Below are positions 43,997-54,333 of a DNA stretch of 64,000 nt, piece by piece. The position numbers and the translations under genes were made by a program. The DNA is from Eunapius fragilis (lineage: Eukaryota > Porifera > Demospongiae > Spongillida > Spongillidae), in the NCBI GenBank assembly GCA_963681505.1, contig OY811977.1, positions 8,996,377-9,060,376 on the forward strand. Reading direction: 5' to 3'. Within the stretch, counting starts at the first letter, position 1. Every line of letters begins with the position of its first letter. The notes beneath the pieces are model-generated. The model saw only the letters and a program-made list of their open reading frames with translations. It did no database searches and was not told the origin of the DNA.

Positions 43997-44184
43997 TCAG
44001 ATTATCGTGGCCATGTTGTTCACATCTTCATACTCTGGCTGGCCCCACGCATACCACCCATGGTTGCCATGCGATCCATGGACATACCCGGCAAGAGGCA
44101 GAAGGCAGCTGCTGTGGGCGGAACCCCCTTGACGTAACGATGGAGGGAGGCTGAGGCTGTGACCTCTGTCTCTTAATGTCTGTG

Positions 44185-44243
<59 letters not shown>

Positions 44244-47200
44244 ATGGCATATGATGGAAGTAAGCATTTCAAAATCCCAATGGAGCACACCATACCTGAG
44301 ATGGCTATCTGGAGCTTCCTTCGTGCTCCAAGGGTTGACACACCAATCTCTTTGAGATCTTCCTCTGCCATGGTTAGGAAAGTGGTGAAATCCACCTAAA
44401 GGGAAGAGTGGAATGTAGGGATGTGGAGGGGAGGGGTAAAGGATGTGGAGGTGTGGAGGGAAGGGGAGGATGGGGAGGGGAGGGGTGAAGGATGTGGAGG
44501 GGAGGGAGAAGGATGTGGAGGGGAGGGGTGAAGGATGTGGAGGGGTGAAGGATGTGGAGGGGAGGGGTGAAGGATGTGGAGGGGAGGGGAGAAGGATGTG
44601 GAGAGGAAGGGGTGAAGGATGTGGAGGGGAGTGGAGAAGGATGTGGAGAGGAAAGGGTGAAGGATGTGGAGGGGAGGGGAGAAGGATGTGGAGGGGAGGG
44701 GTGAAGGATGTGGAGGGGAGGGGTGAAGGATGGGGAGGGGAGGGGAGAAGGATGTGGAGGGGAGGGGAGAAGGATGTGGAGGGGAGGGGTGAAGGATGTG
44801 GAGGGGAGGGGTGAAGGATTTGGAGGGGAGGGGTGAAGGATGTGGAGGGGAGGGGTGAAGGATGTGGAGGGGAGGGGTGAAGGATGTGGAGGGGAGGGGT
44901 GAAGGATGTGGAGGGGAGGGTGAAGGATGTGGAGGGGAGGGGAGAAGGATGTGGAGAGGAAGGGGTGATGGATGTGAAGGGGAGTGGAGAAGGATGTGGA
45001 GGGGAGGGAGAAGGATGTGGAGGGGAGGGGTGAAGGATGTGGAGGGGAGGGGTGAAGGATGTGGAGGGGAGGGGAGAAGGATGTGGAGGGGAGGGGAGAA
45101 AGATGTGAAGGGGAGGGGTGAAGGATGTGGAGGGGAGGGGTGAAGGATGTGGAGGGGAGTGGAGAAGGATGTGGAGAGGAAGGGGTGAAGGATGTGGAGG
45201 GGAGGGGTGAAGGATGTGGAGGGGAGGGGTGAAGGATGTGGAGGGGAGTGGAGAAGGATGTGGAGAGGAAGGGGTGAAGGATGTGGAGGGGAGGGGTGAA
45301 GGATGTGGAGGGGATGGGTGAAGGATGTGGAGGGGAGGGGAGAAGGATGTGGAGAGGAGTACGGTGAAGTACAAAGCACATACATATGCCACAGGTGCAT
45401 GCATATGCACCAACACATATGTACCTCCACCATCCCCCTACACACCCCACCATCCTCTACACAGCTCCACCATCCCTTACACACCTCCACCATCCCTACA
45501 CACACCATCCACCACCATCCCCTACACACACCATCTACCATCCCCTATACACACCTCCACCATCCCCTACACACACATCCACCATTCCCTACACACACCT
45601 CCATCATCCCTTACACACACCACCACCATCCCTTAAGGCGTTTCGTCACTAGCAACCGCAAACCAGTGGCATAGCGAGAGGGGGGCCAGGGGGAACATAT
45701 GTCCCCGGGCGCAGGGGGTTTAGGGGTGCCAAAATAGACAATTTGCACAGATAATTATCGCGCTAACGCGAACAGGCCCGCGGGCATATACTATGAGTCA
45801 AACATCTGCACTCGATCTGCACGCAAACTTTTACATTTATTTCTAATCACCGACATTGAAGATACGGTATCCAGTCATCACCTCCATAACCTGTTGAATA
45901 AACCCACGACAAACTGCAGTTCCAACTTCAGGGTTATCGTTCGCTGCCATTGTGAGCCTGTTATGCACAGGCTCACAATGGCAGCGAGCGGTTAGCCATT
46001 ATCGTACAGACAGGTACACATAGCGCCAGTCATAGCGCGAGGGTAGTTTAACGGGGGCGAATATTTGTAAACGATTGAATGTACGAAGGCATAGGATGCT
46101 TGCGGGCAGTGTATTAAATTATTGTCTGTTAATACGAAAGTATCATGTTTTTGTGGCTTAAAAAGTGCGAAAATTGCAAAGCTCCCCTCGCTGGCATGAT
46201 CGAGGCCCGGCATATCCCTCTCTGCCCTTGCGGCTGCATACCAACCCTCGCTGCAAAATCCTAGATCCGCCCCTTTATTTGTAGAGGGGGGGGGGGGGTG
46301 GGGGGTGGGTGGGGGGCCATAATTGCATTATGTCCCCGGGCGCTCAACAACCACACTACGCCACTGCCGCAAACCGGATCGATCCGGATCAGGGGTGCCT
46401 CTTCACTAGCTAATTAGCATTTATCGACTAAACCGGATTGATCCGGTTGGGGCGTAACCCATGACAAAATGGCAGCTGTGCAACTGGTATATGCTTGCTT
46501 AGCCTTAGCGGCCTACTTCCAGCTACGAAAAAGAAACCTCCAAAATCGCACAAAAATGACAAAAAAACGTCGGCGGCAACGCCACATTCGATCGTATCCA
46601 TATCAGGGGCGGATGCAGGATTTAGGCGAGGGGGGGTCCGATATGAATAATTGATGAGGGGGAGGGGCGCGCGCGAAAAATTATTTGGTGCGCATTCCAA
46701 TTTTTCCACAGATTGTACATGTAAGGGGGCCGGGGATTGGAAACTAATGTCTATTTGCATCCTACAATGTGTACAGTGGTACACAAATTACTCCTTTCAT
46801 TTTGCTGCATTATATCTCATACCAGCAGTAAGCATTTTACACAACTTGGGAAAATCTATACCCCCTATGGTGGTGTTAACTTGTGGTTAAGTGTGTCATG
46901 AATATGCTAATTTTGGCTAATTGCAATAACAACTCTTAATTCTGTTATCTATAGCACTGCAGAACACTGCAAAAGTTAGAGATTAAAACAAACATGATGG
47001 GAACATTCTCAATAAGTCAAATTTTATCCACATAGTTTGTTTTGTATGTACATCAAACAAATGCTGTTCCTTTTTGGTAATCACTTTTACAGTCATATGC
47101 TCTAATTTGTGTACGCCTGTACACATATTACATTGCTTCACTATAGTAGTATACTGTTTTCAAATGAGTATTGAAAGTGATAGAGGGCATGATGTAGTAA

Positions 47201-50200
47201 CTATATAATATGAAATTATTCATGTGGTTGTATCAGGAAAGTTTTGCAGTAAAATGTGTACAGGTGTACACAAATTAGTCTATGTAGGAAAATGATGTTC
47301 AATGCAAAAGAATCTCGCAAATTCAATCACTTGTGTATCTAAAACAAAAAACAGCAACAATGCTAAATGTTCATGTTAGTATCACTCCATCATCTCAGGG
47401 CAGACTGCTGCTTTAGGTTTTGAGGTTTCACTCCTTCACTCCTACTTGCACTTCCTCGACCTCCACTTGCACTCCCTCTACCTCTACTTGCACTTCCTCT
47501 AGCTCTACTTGCACTTCCTCTACCTCTACTTGCACTTTCTCTACCTCTACTTGCACTTTCTCTACCTCTACTTGCACTTCCTCTACCTCTACTTGCACTT
47601 CCTCTACCTCTACTTGCACTTCCCTACCATGCCTCCACTATTCACTCTTTCACTATTTGCACCTTCAGTGCTTGCGCCTCCACTACTTGCGCCTCCACCA
47701 TTTGAGCCTCCACTATTCGAGCCTTCAGTGCTCGTGCCTCCACTTTCGCGCCTCCGCCATTTGTGCCTCCACTTTCGCGCCTCCGCCATTTGTGCCTCCA
47801 CTATTTGTGCCTCCGCTATTCGAGCCGTCAGCTCGATCGTGCCTCCTCTGCTCGCGCCTCCACTATTCGCGCCTCCTCCATTTGTGCCTCCACTATTTGT
47901 GCCTCCGCTATTCGAGCCGTCAGCTCGATCGTGCCTCCTCTGCTCGCGCCTCCACTATTCGCGCCTCCTCCATTTGTGCCTCCACTATTCGAGCCTTCAG
48001 TGCTCGTGCCTCCTCTACTCGCGCCTCCACTATTCGCACCTCCACTATTTGCACCTCCACTACTCGCGCCTCCACCATTTGCACCTCCACTATTCGAGCC
48101 TTCAGTGCTTGTGCCTCCACTGTCAACACATCCTCTTGCTCTGCGTACACGTACACCTCAGTCACATGCGCAAAGTTTTCTATGTTTTTCTAATGTGGTT
48201 GATTTGTTAGATAACAATCAAATAATTTGAATTAATAGTGACCATCAATTAATAATCTGTAGTGTACTCAGATATTAATTTTTGAATGACAAATGCAAAT
48301 GTGATTACTTACAAAGATAAGGTAGGGTAAGTAATTTGTGCTCCCCTGTACACATATTACCCAATATGTGTACAGGTGTACACACGGATGCAAATAGACA
48401 CTAAGGCAATCAACACCAATAAATGAGTGACACTCCGTTACATTCTGCCGGGTTTCCAGGCTATTGTAGTCTTATGGATTTAAATGGCTGTGTTGTTACA
48501 TGCATGCGGTTTCCTTTGCTATTTGAACCACTTAAAATTTACCAAAAAATTGTTTTACACACATTCCACAGATTGTACATTTAGGGGGATTAGAAACGGA
48601 AACAATCACAACCAATAAATGCGTGCCACTCCGTTACGTTCTGGTTTCCAGGCTATTGTGGTTTTGCTGATTTATACGGCTAGTGTGTTTCGTCGCAGAT
48701 TTGCATTGTACGTTACATGCGCCGGCTTTGTTTCTTTGTTAAAATTTATAATTTTAAATTTAAATTTGCAATGGTCTTGCAGCAAGGTGCATTCAACCTT
48801 GATGGGTACTAATAATAGAGCACGAATCAAAATAACTGCGGAAAGAATCGCTCTATATTACGACCGTGGGTTAGCATTTTGGAATACATTCATCTTACGT
48901 ATAAATACCAGCCTACTACGTATCTCGCAATTTACAGAACTAAAATATAGTACTAACCAATGAATAAGCAATAAGATAAGCTATTTAGCAACTTCACGAA
49001 GTGCACTCCGTAGAAATGTATATCTCACGTGCGACACGTCATATGCTAATTATATTCGTATTCAGGTTCGAGGGGGGGGGGGTCCAGACACCCTGGACCC
49101 CCCCCCCCCCCCCCCCTGGATCTGCCACTGCATATTCGTTGTGAGCAGTACATATCCGCTGATAAATCAACTTATTTCGTACAACGCCGTCCAGCTGTCG
49201 CTGAACGTCAGCTGCCCCCCAGATTCTGTTCTAGTTAACTGTTTCCTCGTTACTCCATAGTTGCACAGCTGCCATTTTGTCATGGGTTACGCCCCAACTG
49301 GATCGATCCGGTTTAATCGATGAATGCTAATTAGCTAGTGAAGACGCACCCCCGATCCGGATCGATCCGGTTTGTGGTTGCTAGTGAAGAAACGCCTTTA
49401 CACACAGCTTACCATCCCTACACACACCTCCATCATCCCCTACACACCTCCACCATCCCCTACACACACCTCCACCATCCCTACACACCTCCACCATCCC
49501 CTACACACACCTCCGCCATCCCTACACACACCTCCACCATCCCCTACACACACCTCCACCATCCCCTACACACACCTCCACCATCCCCTACACACACCTC
49601 CACCATCCCCTACACACACCTCCACCATCTCCTACAAACACCTCCACCATCCCCTACACACACCTCCATCATCCCATACACACACCTCACCATCCCCTAC
49701 ACACACCTCTTGCTTTTCGAAGTTTTCTTTATACTTCTCTAACTCCAAAAGTTGCAGGAGATCAGAAAGGTCTGGGGACAAGAGCACTCTCACCTACACC
49801 CTCTCCATCCACACACACACACCCGTCACTCCCTGATAACGATCTTGCTCAACTTGAACGGATGCTGTCCTCTGTAATGTTGCTATGGAAACAATAAATT
49901 GCTGGTACATTTAATATCTCACCATACCTTGGTCTGCTAAGGCCTGGAATGCAGCCTGCAGCAAAAGGGTTAATGATCAAAGAGATTAAGCAAAAGGGTT
50001 AATAAATAAAGGGATTGATGAACGTCTAACAGTAAAGGGGTTAATAAAAGTCCAACAGTCAAGGGGTTAATGAGCACATACGAGTAAAAGGGTTAGTGAA
50101 TGCCTAGGAGGAAAGGGGTTAATGAATGCTTAGGAGTAAAGGGGTTAATGAACACCTAAGAATAAAGAGGTTAAACAAGCCAACCGGAAGTTTAAAAACT

Positions 50201-51357
50201 TGTAATAATCCCACAAACATTTTAGAAGGTAATCAAAGGGTTAATAAATGCCATCTGGATGGTTCACCTTATGCAAGGAGGACAATCCCTTGGGGGTTTC
50301 AGGGCAGGCAGTGGGAGTTTGAATATTCTGAGTGGAGGGGGAGGGGATGAGGGATGGAGAGGGGAGGAGAATATATACATGAAGTGACAAAAAGGTGTGG
50401 TGTTAGGAGTACCGAATGCCATGTCTGTGAAAATCCATTCCCAGACCACTTCTGTGTGGGAACACGTGGAGCAGTTGGCTCCACCTTAGCCTTCATTGCT
50501 GTAGGGACACAACCCAAGCGCCATGGTTACCATGGTTACCAGCAGTCTTTATTTATCTCTAGAAAATTCTATATTTAATTCTATTTGCAGGTTTCTAGGG
50601 ATAATAGCTGAGCGTGTTATTCTACATACTGCGTGATTATTACCCAATGCTGAACAGCTATTTCTATAAATTGACTATAATCTCATTTCAGTTAAGCCAC
50701 TTACACTTTAAAAGCATTAATTATACTAGCGTCCACCTCTATTTTATTCCATTGCATAGAATAAAATCTACAAATTTTTACCATCTATGTATCCCCGTAA
50801 TTGCACTGCCTTAGTTAGCTACAGCTTCCGCTCTCAACATTTGTGTCTGGGATTCTATCTGTAGTGTGATGCTGTATACAATATCTGTGCACTGGACTGG
50901 ATGTCTCAAAGAAACGTGGTTTTCACGATATTCTAAGTTAAATTTTTTTAATTCTATTTTTGATTCTATTTTAGAGTTTCTAGGGATATCAATAGCTATA
51001 TGTATGCAACACAGACAGGAGGGGGTGGGTGCCTGGGGTGGGGGGGTTGGGCTTAGCAATATATATGTACATGTTGCTGTCCTAATATACATGTAGAAGT
51101 AAGTGGACCACACCCACACATAGGTGACCACACCCCCACCTTTCTGTGCTTCTTCCTTCCTCTGCTCGTAGGTAAGGAATTCCCTTGTGGTGGGTCGTTT
51201 GGTTACAAAGCCTCCACCAGTGTTTGAGGAGGAGAGTAGTGCCTGGTCCCGAGGTGGAACGGAATCTGAACAAACCAGAAACTGATATTGCAATTAATTG
51301 AAAGGCTCCCATTCACATGGATATACATGTACACCCCATATATGTACACATGACATA

Positions 51358-51422
<65 letters not shown>

Positions 51423-51983
51423 GTGTCCCCATCACGGGTATGGGAAACCACACCCACTATTGTTATATTACAAGTAACACTCGAGAAGTTTGGCATCAAT
51501 GCCCTTATTGTTCAGACTCATATAGCCCAACCCACAGCTCCGCCCCCTGAAAAATCTGCACACACCCAACCCACCTGGTGAGGTCTCTGTGGGGGTGGGT
51601 GATATCTGTGAGGAGGTGGAGGTGGGATGTTTGGAGAGGGATGATGTGTTACAGGATGGGGAGAGGATGGGGAGGAGGGAGAGGCTGTGCCAAAGGTGGG
51701 AGAAGCATGCAGTGACGCCTGTTGGCCTGTCTGGGTGTGGCCCGCGGATGACTTGACCGACTGCCCATCAAAAGAGGGAGGGGTAACAGGTCTGACCGGT
51801 AGGGGATGGGGAGGAGTAAGGACCTTTTTAGTACATGTATGTAGATAAGCCACACCCACCTCCATCATTATTATCCTCATCATCCTCTTCTATGGTCTCT
51901 GTGGTGTCATCACTGGAGTCCATACAACTGGGCTGAGCAAACCTGACGGGCTGGTTTGCCTGGTCTAGCAGCCTGGCTCTCGC
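43997..51983 (-). CDS. Bicaudal-C-like gene, copy 3 (3' two-thirds, most complete)
   Basis: Minus-strand exons: 51983-51860 (ARARLLDQANQPVRFA, then an acidic DDTTETIEEDDEDNN run); 51823-51575 (Pro/Ser-rich linker); 51265-51140 and 50498-50413, which join in phase as REFLTYEQRKEEAQK-AMKAK then VPTQKWSGNGFSQTW; a possible 60-nt exon at 50327-50268; 49771-49707 and 44395-44296, together a SAM domain (LLQLLELEKYKENFEKQE; FLTMAEEDLKEIG; GARRKLQIAIS); terminal exon 44127-43997 ending WGQPEYEDVNNMATII. Vertebrate BICC1 has the same order: a YEQKK segment, WSGLGFS, then SAM. The protein should be a cytoplasmic RNA-binding regulator whose SAM domain polymerises. No KH exon was found upstream in this copy. 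In the phase that best joins its neighbours, the 249-nt linker exon has one TGA, so the copy may be decaying. The intron between the SAM exons is 5.3 kb because of insertions. Confidence 0.65.
44184..44242. repeat. (GT)n microsatellite
   Basis: A GT run in the last intron of Bicaudal-C copy 3, between the terminal exon and the second SAM exon. Copies 1 and 2 have only a few GT units here. Confidence 0.9.
44415..45365. repeat. Purine-rich 22-bp minisatellite (longest array)
   Basis: About 43 units beginning about 20 bases from the acceptor of the second SAM exon of copy 3. Several units carry GAGAGGAAGGGG variants that recur together, implying higher-order duplication. The 300-460-codon Pro/Ser/His frames over it are artefacts. 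Confidence 0.9.
45420..45632. repeat. CA-rich minisatellite, left part split by an insertion
   Basis: CTACACACACCTCCACCATC-type units. The array stops at 45635 where a 3.8-kb element is inserted and continues at 49401-49700. Confidence 0.85.
45664..46366. mobile_element. hAT-like MITE nested in the Harbinger TIR (8-bp TSD CCGCAAAC)
   Basis: The ends CAGTGGCATAGCG and CACTACGCCACTG are inverted. The 8-bp direct repeat CCGCAAAC lies at 45656-45663 and 46367-46374. Removing it restores the Harbinger left TIR to match the right one. The interior has no recognised gene and carries a 20-bp-stem hairpin at 45941-45987. Confidence 0.85.
45941..45987. other. Perfect hairpin, 20-bp stem and 7-base loop
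   Basis: TCGCTGCCATTGTGAGCCTG at 45941-45960 is followed by TTATGCA and then the exact reverse complement at 45968-45987. It lies inside the hAT-like MITE. Confidence 0.9.
46748..48400. mobile_element. 1.65-kb element with CTAA target duplication
   Basis: The ends TGTCTATTTGCATCC and GGATGCAAATAGACA are inverted, and CTAA flanks both sides (46744-46747 and 48401-48404). The host sequence on each side aligns with an uninterrupted near-duplicate at 48560-48640, confirming the insertion. Five copies of a palindromic TGTGTAC-n-GTACACA motif occur near the two ends and inside (about 46769, 47108, 47255, 48337, 48366). No transposase is recognised. Confidence 0.8.
47430..48150. repeat. Low-complexity coding-like minisatellite
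   Basis: An 18-bp CTACCTCTACTTGCACTT-type array (47450-47630) passes into a CGCCTCCACTATT-type array (47660-48150) that itself repeats in blocks. The plus strand reads as Ser/Thr/Cys repeats and the minus strand as a Val/Glu/Ala heptad-like repeat (VEVEEVQVEVEKVQVEVE). Neither frame runs through both blocks cleanly with a start and splice context, so I do not call a gene. Confidence 0.6.
49079..49126. other. G-run and C-run pair with hAT-like half end
   Basis: A G run and a C run are separated by TCCAGACACCCTGGA (itself palindromic) and followed by CTGGATCTGCCACTG. It looks like a collapsed hAT-like MITE whose left end is unclear. Confidence 0.4.
51361..51420. repeat. (CA)n microsatellite
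   Basis: Uninterrupted run of about 30 CA dinucleotides in an intron of Bicaudal-C copy 3. Confidence 0.95.
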
Positions 51984-52043
51984 CTGAATGTTAACCAGTA
52001 ATAATTAACCACATCATGTGATACCACCAGGTACATGCTCACA

Positions 52044-52121
<78 letters not shown>

Positions 52122-52640
52122 AGAGGTAGCTCTAACCTGCTGAAGGATGTCTAGAGGTGTGCAGTGCCCGGTTATTAAGATTAGGGGCAGCCAGAGGTTA
52201 AGGACCACAGGGTTATTATGATTGAAATAGTAATTACACTACCCCCAGCTCATCCACCTGCTACAATCCCTAACCATGGGCCAAACTACCTCATATTAGC
52301 ATATAGGGCTTGATGAGAAGAAAAAAAAGGTGTTAAAGGGGAGGGGGGGGGGGGGGGAGGGGGCAAATGAATGGGCATTGGTCCATAGCAATAAAAATAC
52401 TCATGAAACTAGTACCGGTAAATAAAAACATTCTCTGGGGAGAATGGTGATGGCATATAGGATTGAGAAACAGTGGAGACGTAAAGCGCATTGAAAACTG
52501 AAATGTGACACGGAAAATGTAATAGGTTCACTATTTAGCCCTTGGGGAGTAAACAACAGTGTGCTCAATACATGGTAGTAGGGACTGCTCATACAGGCTA
52601 TAATGAAAGTATATGAGTACTATAAAGTAAATAGGCGACA
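51984..52640. other. Region between Bicaudal-C copy 3 and zinc-finger copy E
   Basis: Contains a CA microsatellite (52041-52120), one or two remnant units of the 41-bp minisatellite (52165-52215) and the common flank shared with 24560-24760 and 38230-38460. The exon encoding TAVVLFNG, present in copies 1 and 2, is deleted here. Confidence 0.6.
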
Positions 52641-53083
52641 TTAAATCATATGTTCACAATACTTCATGTGATTAATCAAGGATGTCTTGTACAGAAATGA
52701 TCTGTGGCATCCTCTGTTCTTGCATTTCAACTTCTCATCACTATGTATTCGGCTGTGGGCCTTTAAGGAACGTTGTGATATTGAATGATTTTTGATAAAA
52801 AACAAATAAACTGCTTCTCCCCTGTATGAGTGAGCATGTGTCTTTTCAGGTGTGACTGTAATGAAAATGTCTTTCCACATTGTTCACACTGATGTGGCTT
52901 CTCCCCTGTATGAGTGGGCATGTGTCTTTTCAGGTTCGACTGATCTGAAAATGTCATTCCACATTGTTCGCACAAGTGTGGCTTCTCTCCTGTATGAGTG
53001 AGCATGTGTCTATTCAAGGTTGACTGTTGTGAAAATGTCTTTCCACATTGTTCACACTGATGTGGCTTCTCTCTACTTGCCAT
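52641..53083 (-). pseudogene. C2H2 zinc-finger gene, copy E (frameshifted)
   Basis: Starts MASREKP and encodes three canonical fingers (helices QQSTLNR, DQSNLKR, LQSHLKR). The FICF finger then breaks: an extra base in the T run (about 52800) and another in the following CAATATC shift the frame by two. The conserved SQRSLKAH and CKNRGCHRSF segments follow only in the other frame. A 106-residue three-finger protein could still be made. Asp at helix position -1 of finger 2 is unique in this cluster. Confidence 0.8.
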
Positions 53084-53192
53084 TAAAGCAGTGTGATCTG
53101 CATATGATCAAAATGGGTCAGTGATGACACAACAATCACACATCACCCTGATCCGAACTCCCAAACTAAAAATGTGTTGGTATAATAATAAT

Positions 53193-54252
53193 CAGGGATT
53201 TATCTGACATGATGGTGGTTAGGAAGGGCACGGGTGGGTTATGACAACCATGGAAGTTATAATGTATGCCAGAATACAATTTTGCACAAGCTACATGTAT
53301 AAACAACAGCATACACAAATTGATTTCCAGTGTTCACATACATAGCAATGCGCAGTTGATGCTAAACTATTTTATGCTGTAATTCCACCATCGGAAAAAA
53401 ACTCCATTATGATATTTCCTACATGTATATGCCTCAATATTATCCATTTTGCCTAGAGGATCAGGAATATCCGGTCCATTTCACAGAATGGTAGGTCTGA
53501 CTACATCAAACTAGAATGTAGCCATTTATGCAACACCACTGCACGTAATATATGTGTATAGCATTTATGTGTGACACTACTTTGAAATGAGCTTTGTCAT
53601 TCCTACGCAAACAAAGGCTTGAAACCGGTTGTGCAGGAGCTTCAGTTAATCGATGGTTAACAGATCGTGAAAATTATACCCGGCTTCAACCAGTTTCAAA
53701 AATTTTATGAAACCATAACCGACCAATAAAGAAGGGTTTTAAGTGGTGTCACGTGCATCTTACATCTAGCAACATTGCTGGGCACGAGAAAACAATAAGT
53801 AGACGAGAGAGAACAACAGAGTGAAGAGGGCTTGTGATATTTATAGCAACTTTATGATAACTAGTAGATGCTTTAGGACATGATGGGATCTTAGGGGTAT
53901 GTTTGCCAGGTGGCAGGTCCAGAGAAAGTGCTTGTTTAGCTTTTGGTCCCAATGATTATGGATAAATAATCGATAAAGATAAACCGGAAATGATGGATTA
54001 TTTCAAAACTCAACTGACTGATGATTTTTATGTGTACTTTTTTGACCGATAATGTTTGTAAAATGTTATTCAAATAAGCATTGGAGGGGGGAGGAGGGGT
54101 AAGTATGGTAATGAAATTATCTAATCATCAATACAGCTCATTGAAAGGATCATGCCAAATGGAGAGAAAGTGATTAATTATAAAAAGCGGTACCACCCAA
54201 TATTCACAGGTGGGTAATCCCAAAAGTTACTGGTGGGTGAGATAAATCCCTG
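53193..54252. mobile_element. Putative non-autonomous element, CAGGGATTTATC ends (copy 3)
   Basis: Same structure as 13234-14319. The left end is CAGGGATTTATCTGAC and the right end AGATAAATCCCTG is complete here. No gene. Confidence 0.5.
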
Positions 54253-54333
54253 ATCATATGTTCTGTCTGTCAACACCAAAAGCATTAATATTGGCCATAC
54301 TCCAAATAAAGTTCACTGTACAATAAAACATAT

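Larger units (their letters stand above)
45636..49397. mobile_element. Harbinger-like element with about 150-bp TIRs and TTA TSD
   Basis: The right end, read inward in reverse, begins AGGCGTTTCTTCACTAGCAA and matches the left end (AGGCGTTTCGTCACTAGCAA at 45636). The match continues through CCGGATCGATCCGG to ATGGGTTACGCC and GGCAGCTGTGCAAC, about 150 bp once a nested MITE is removed. TTA flanks both sides (45633-45635 and 49398-49400). A 3-bp TTA duplication is typical of PIF/Harbinger elements. No transposase is recognised, so it is non-autonomous. It interrupts the CA-rich minisatellite in the SAM intron. Confidence 0.8.

Noticed and set aside
44028..45541. Very long Pro/Ser/His-rich frames (300-460 codons) on the minus strand
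   Set aside because: They read straight through the 22-bp purine-rich minisatellite in several overlapping frames. Repetition, not coding, keeps them open.
47420..48193. A 257-codon Ser/Thr/Cys frame as a mucin-like gene
   Set aside because: It spans two different minisatellites with open frames on both strands, so coding cannot be distinguished from repeat.
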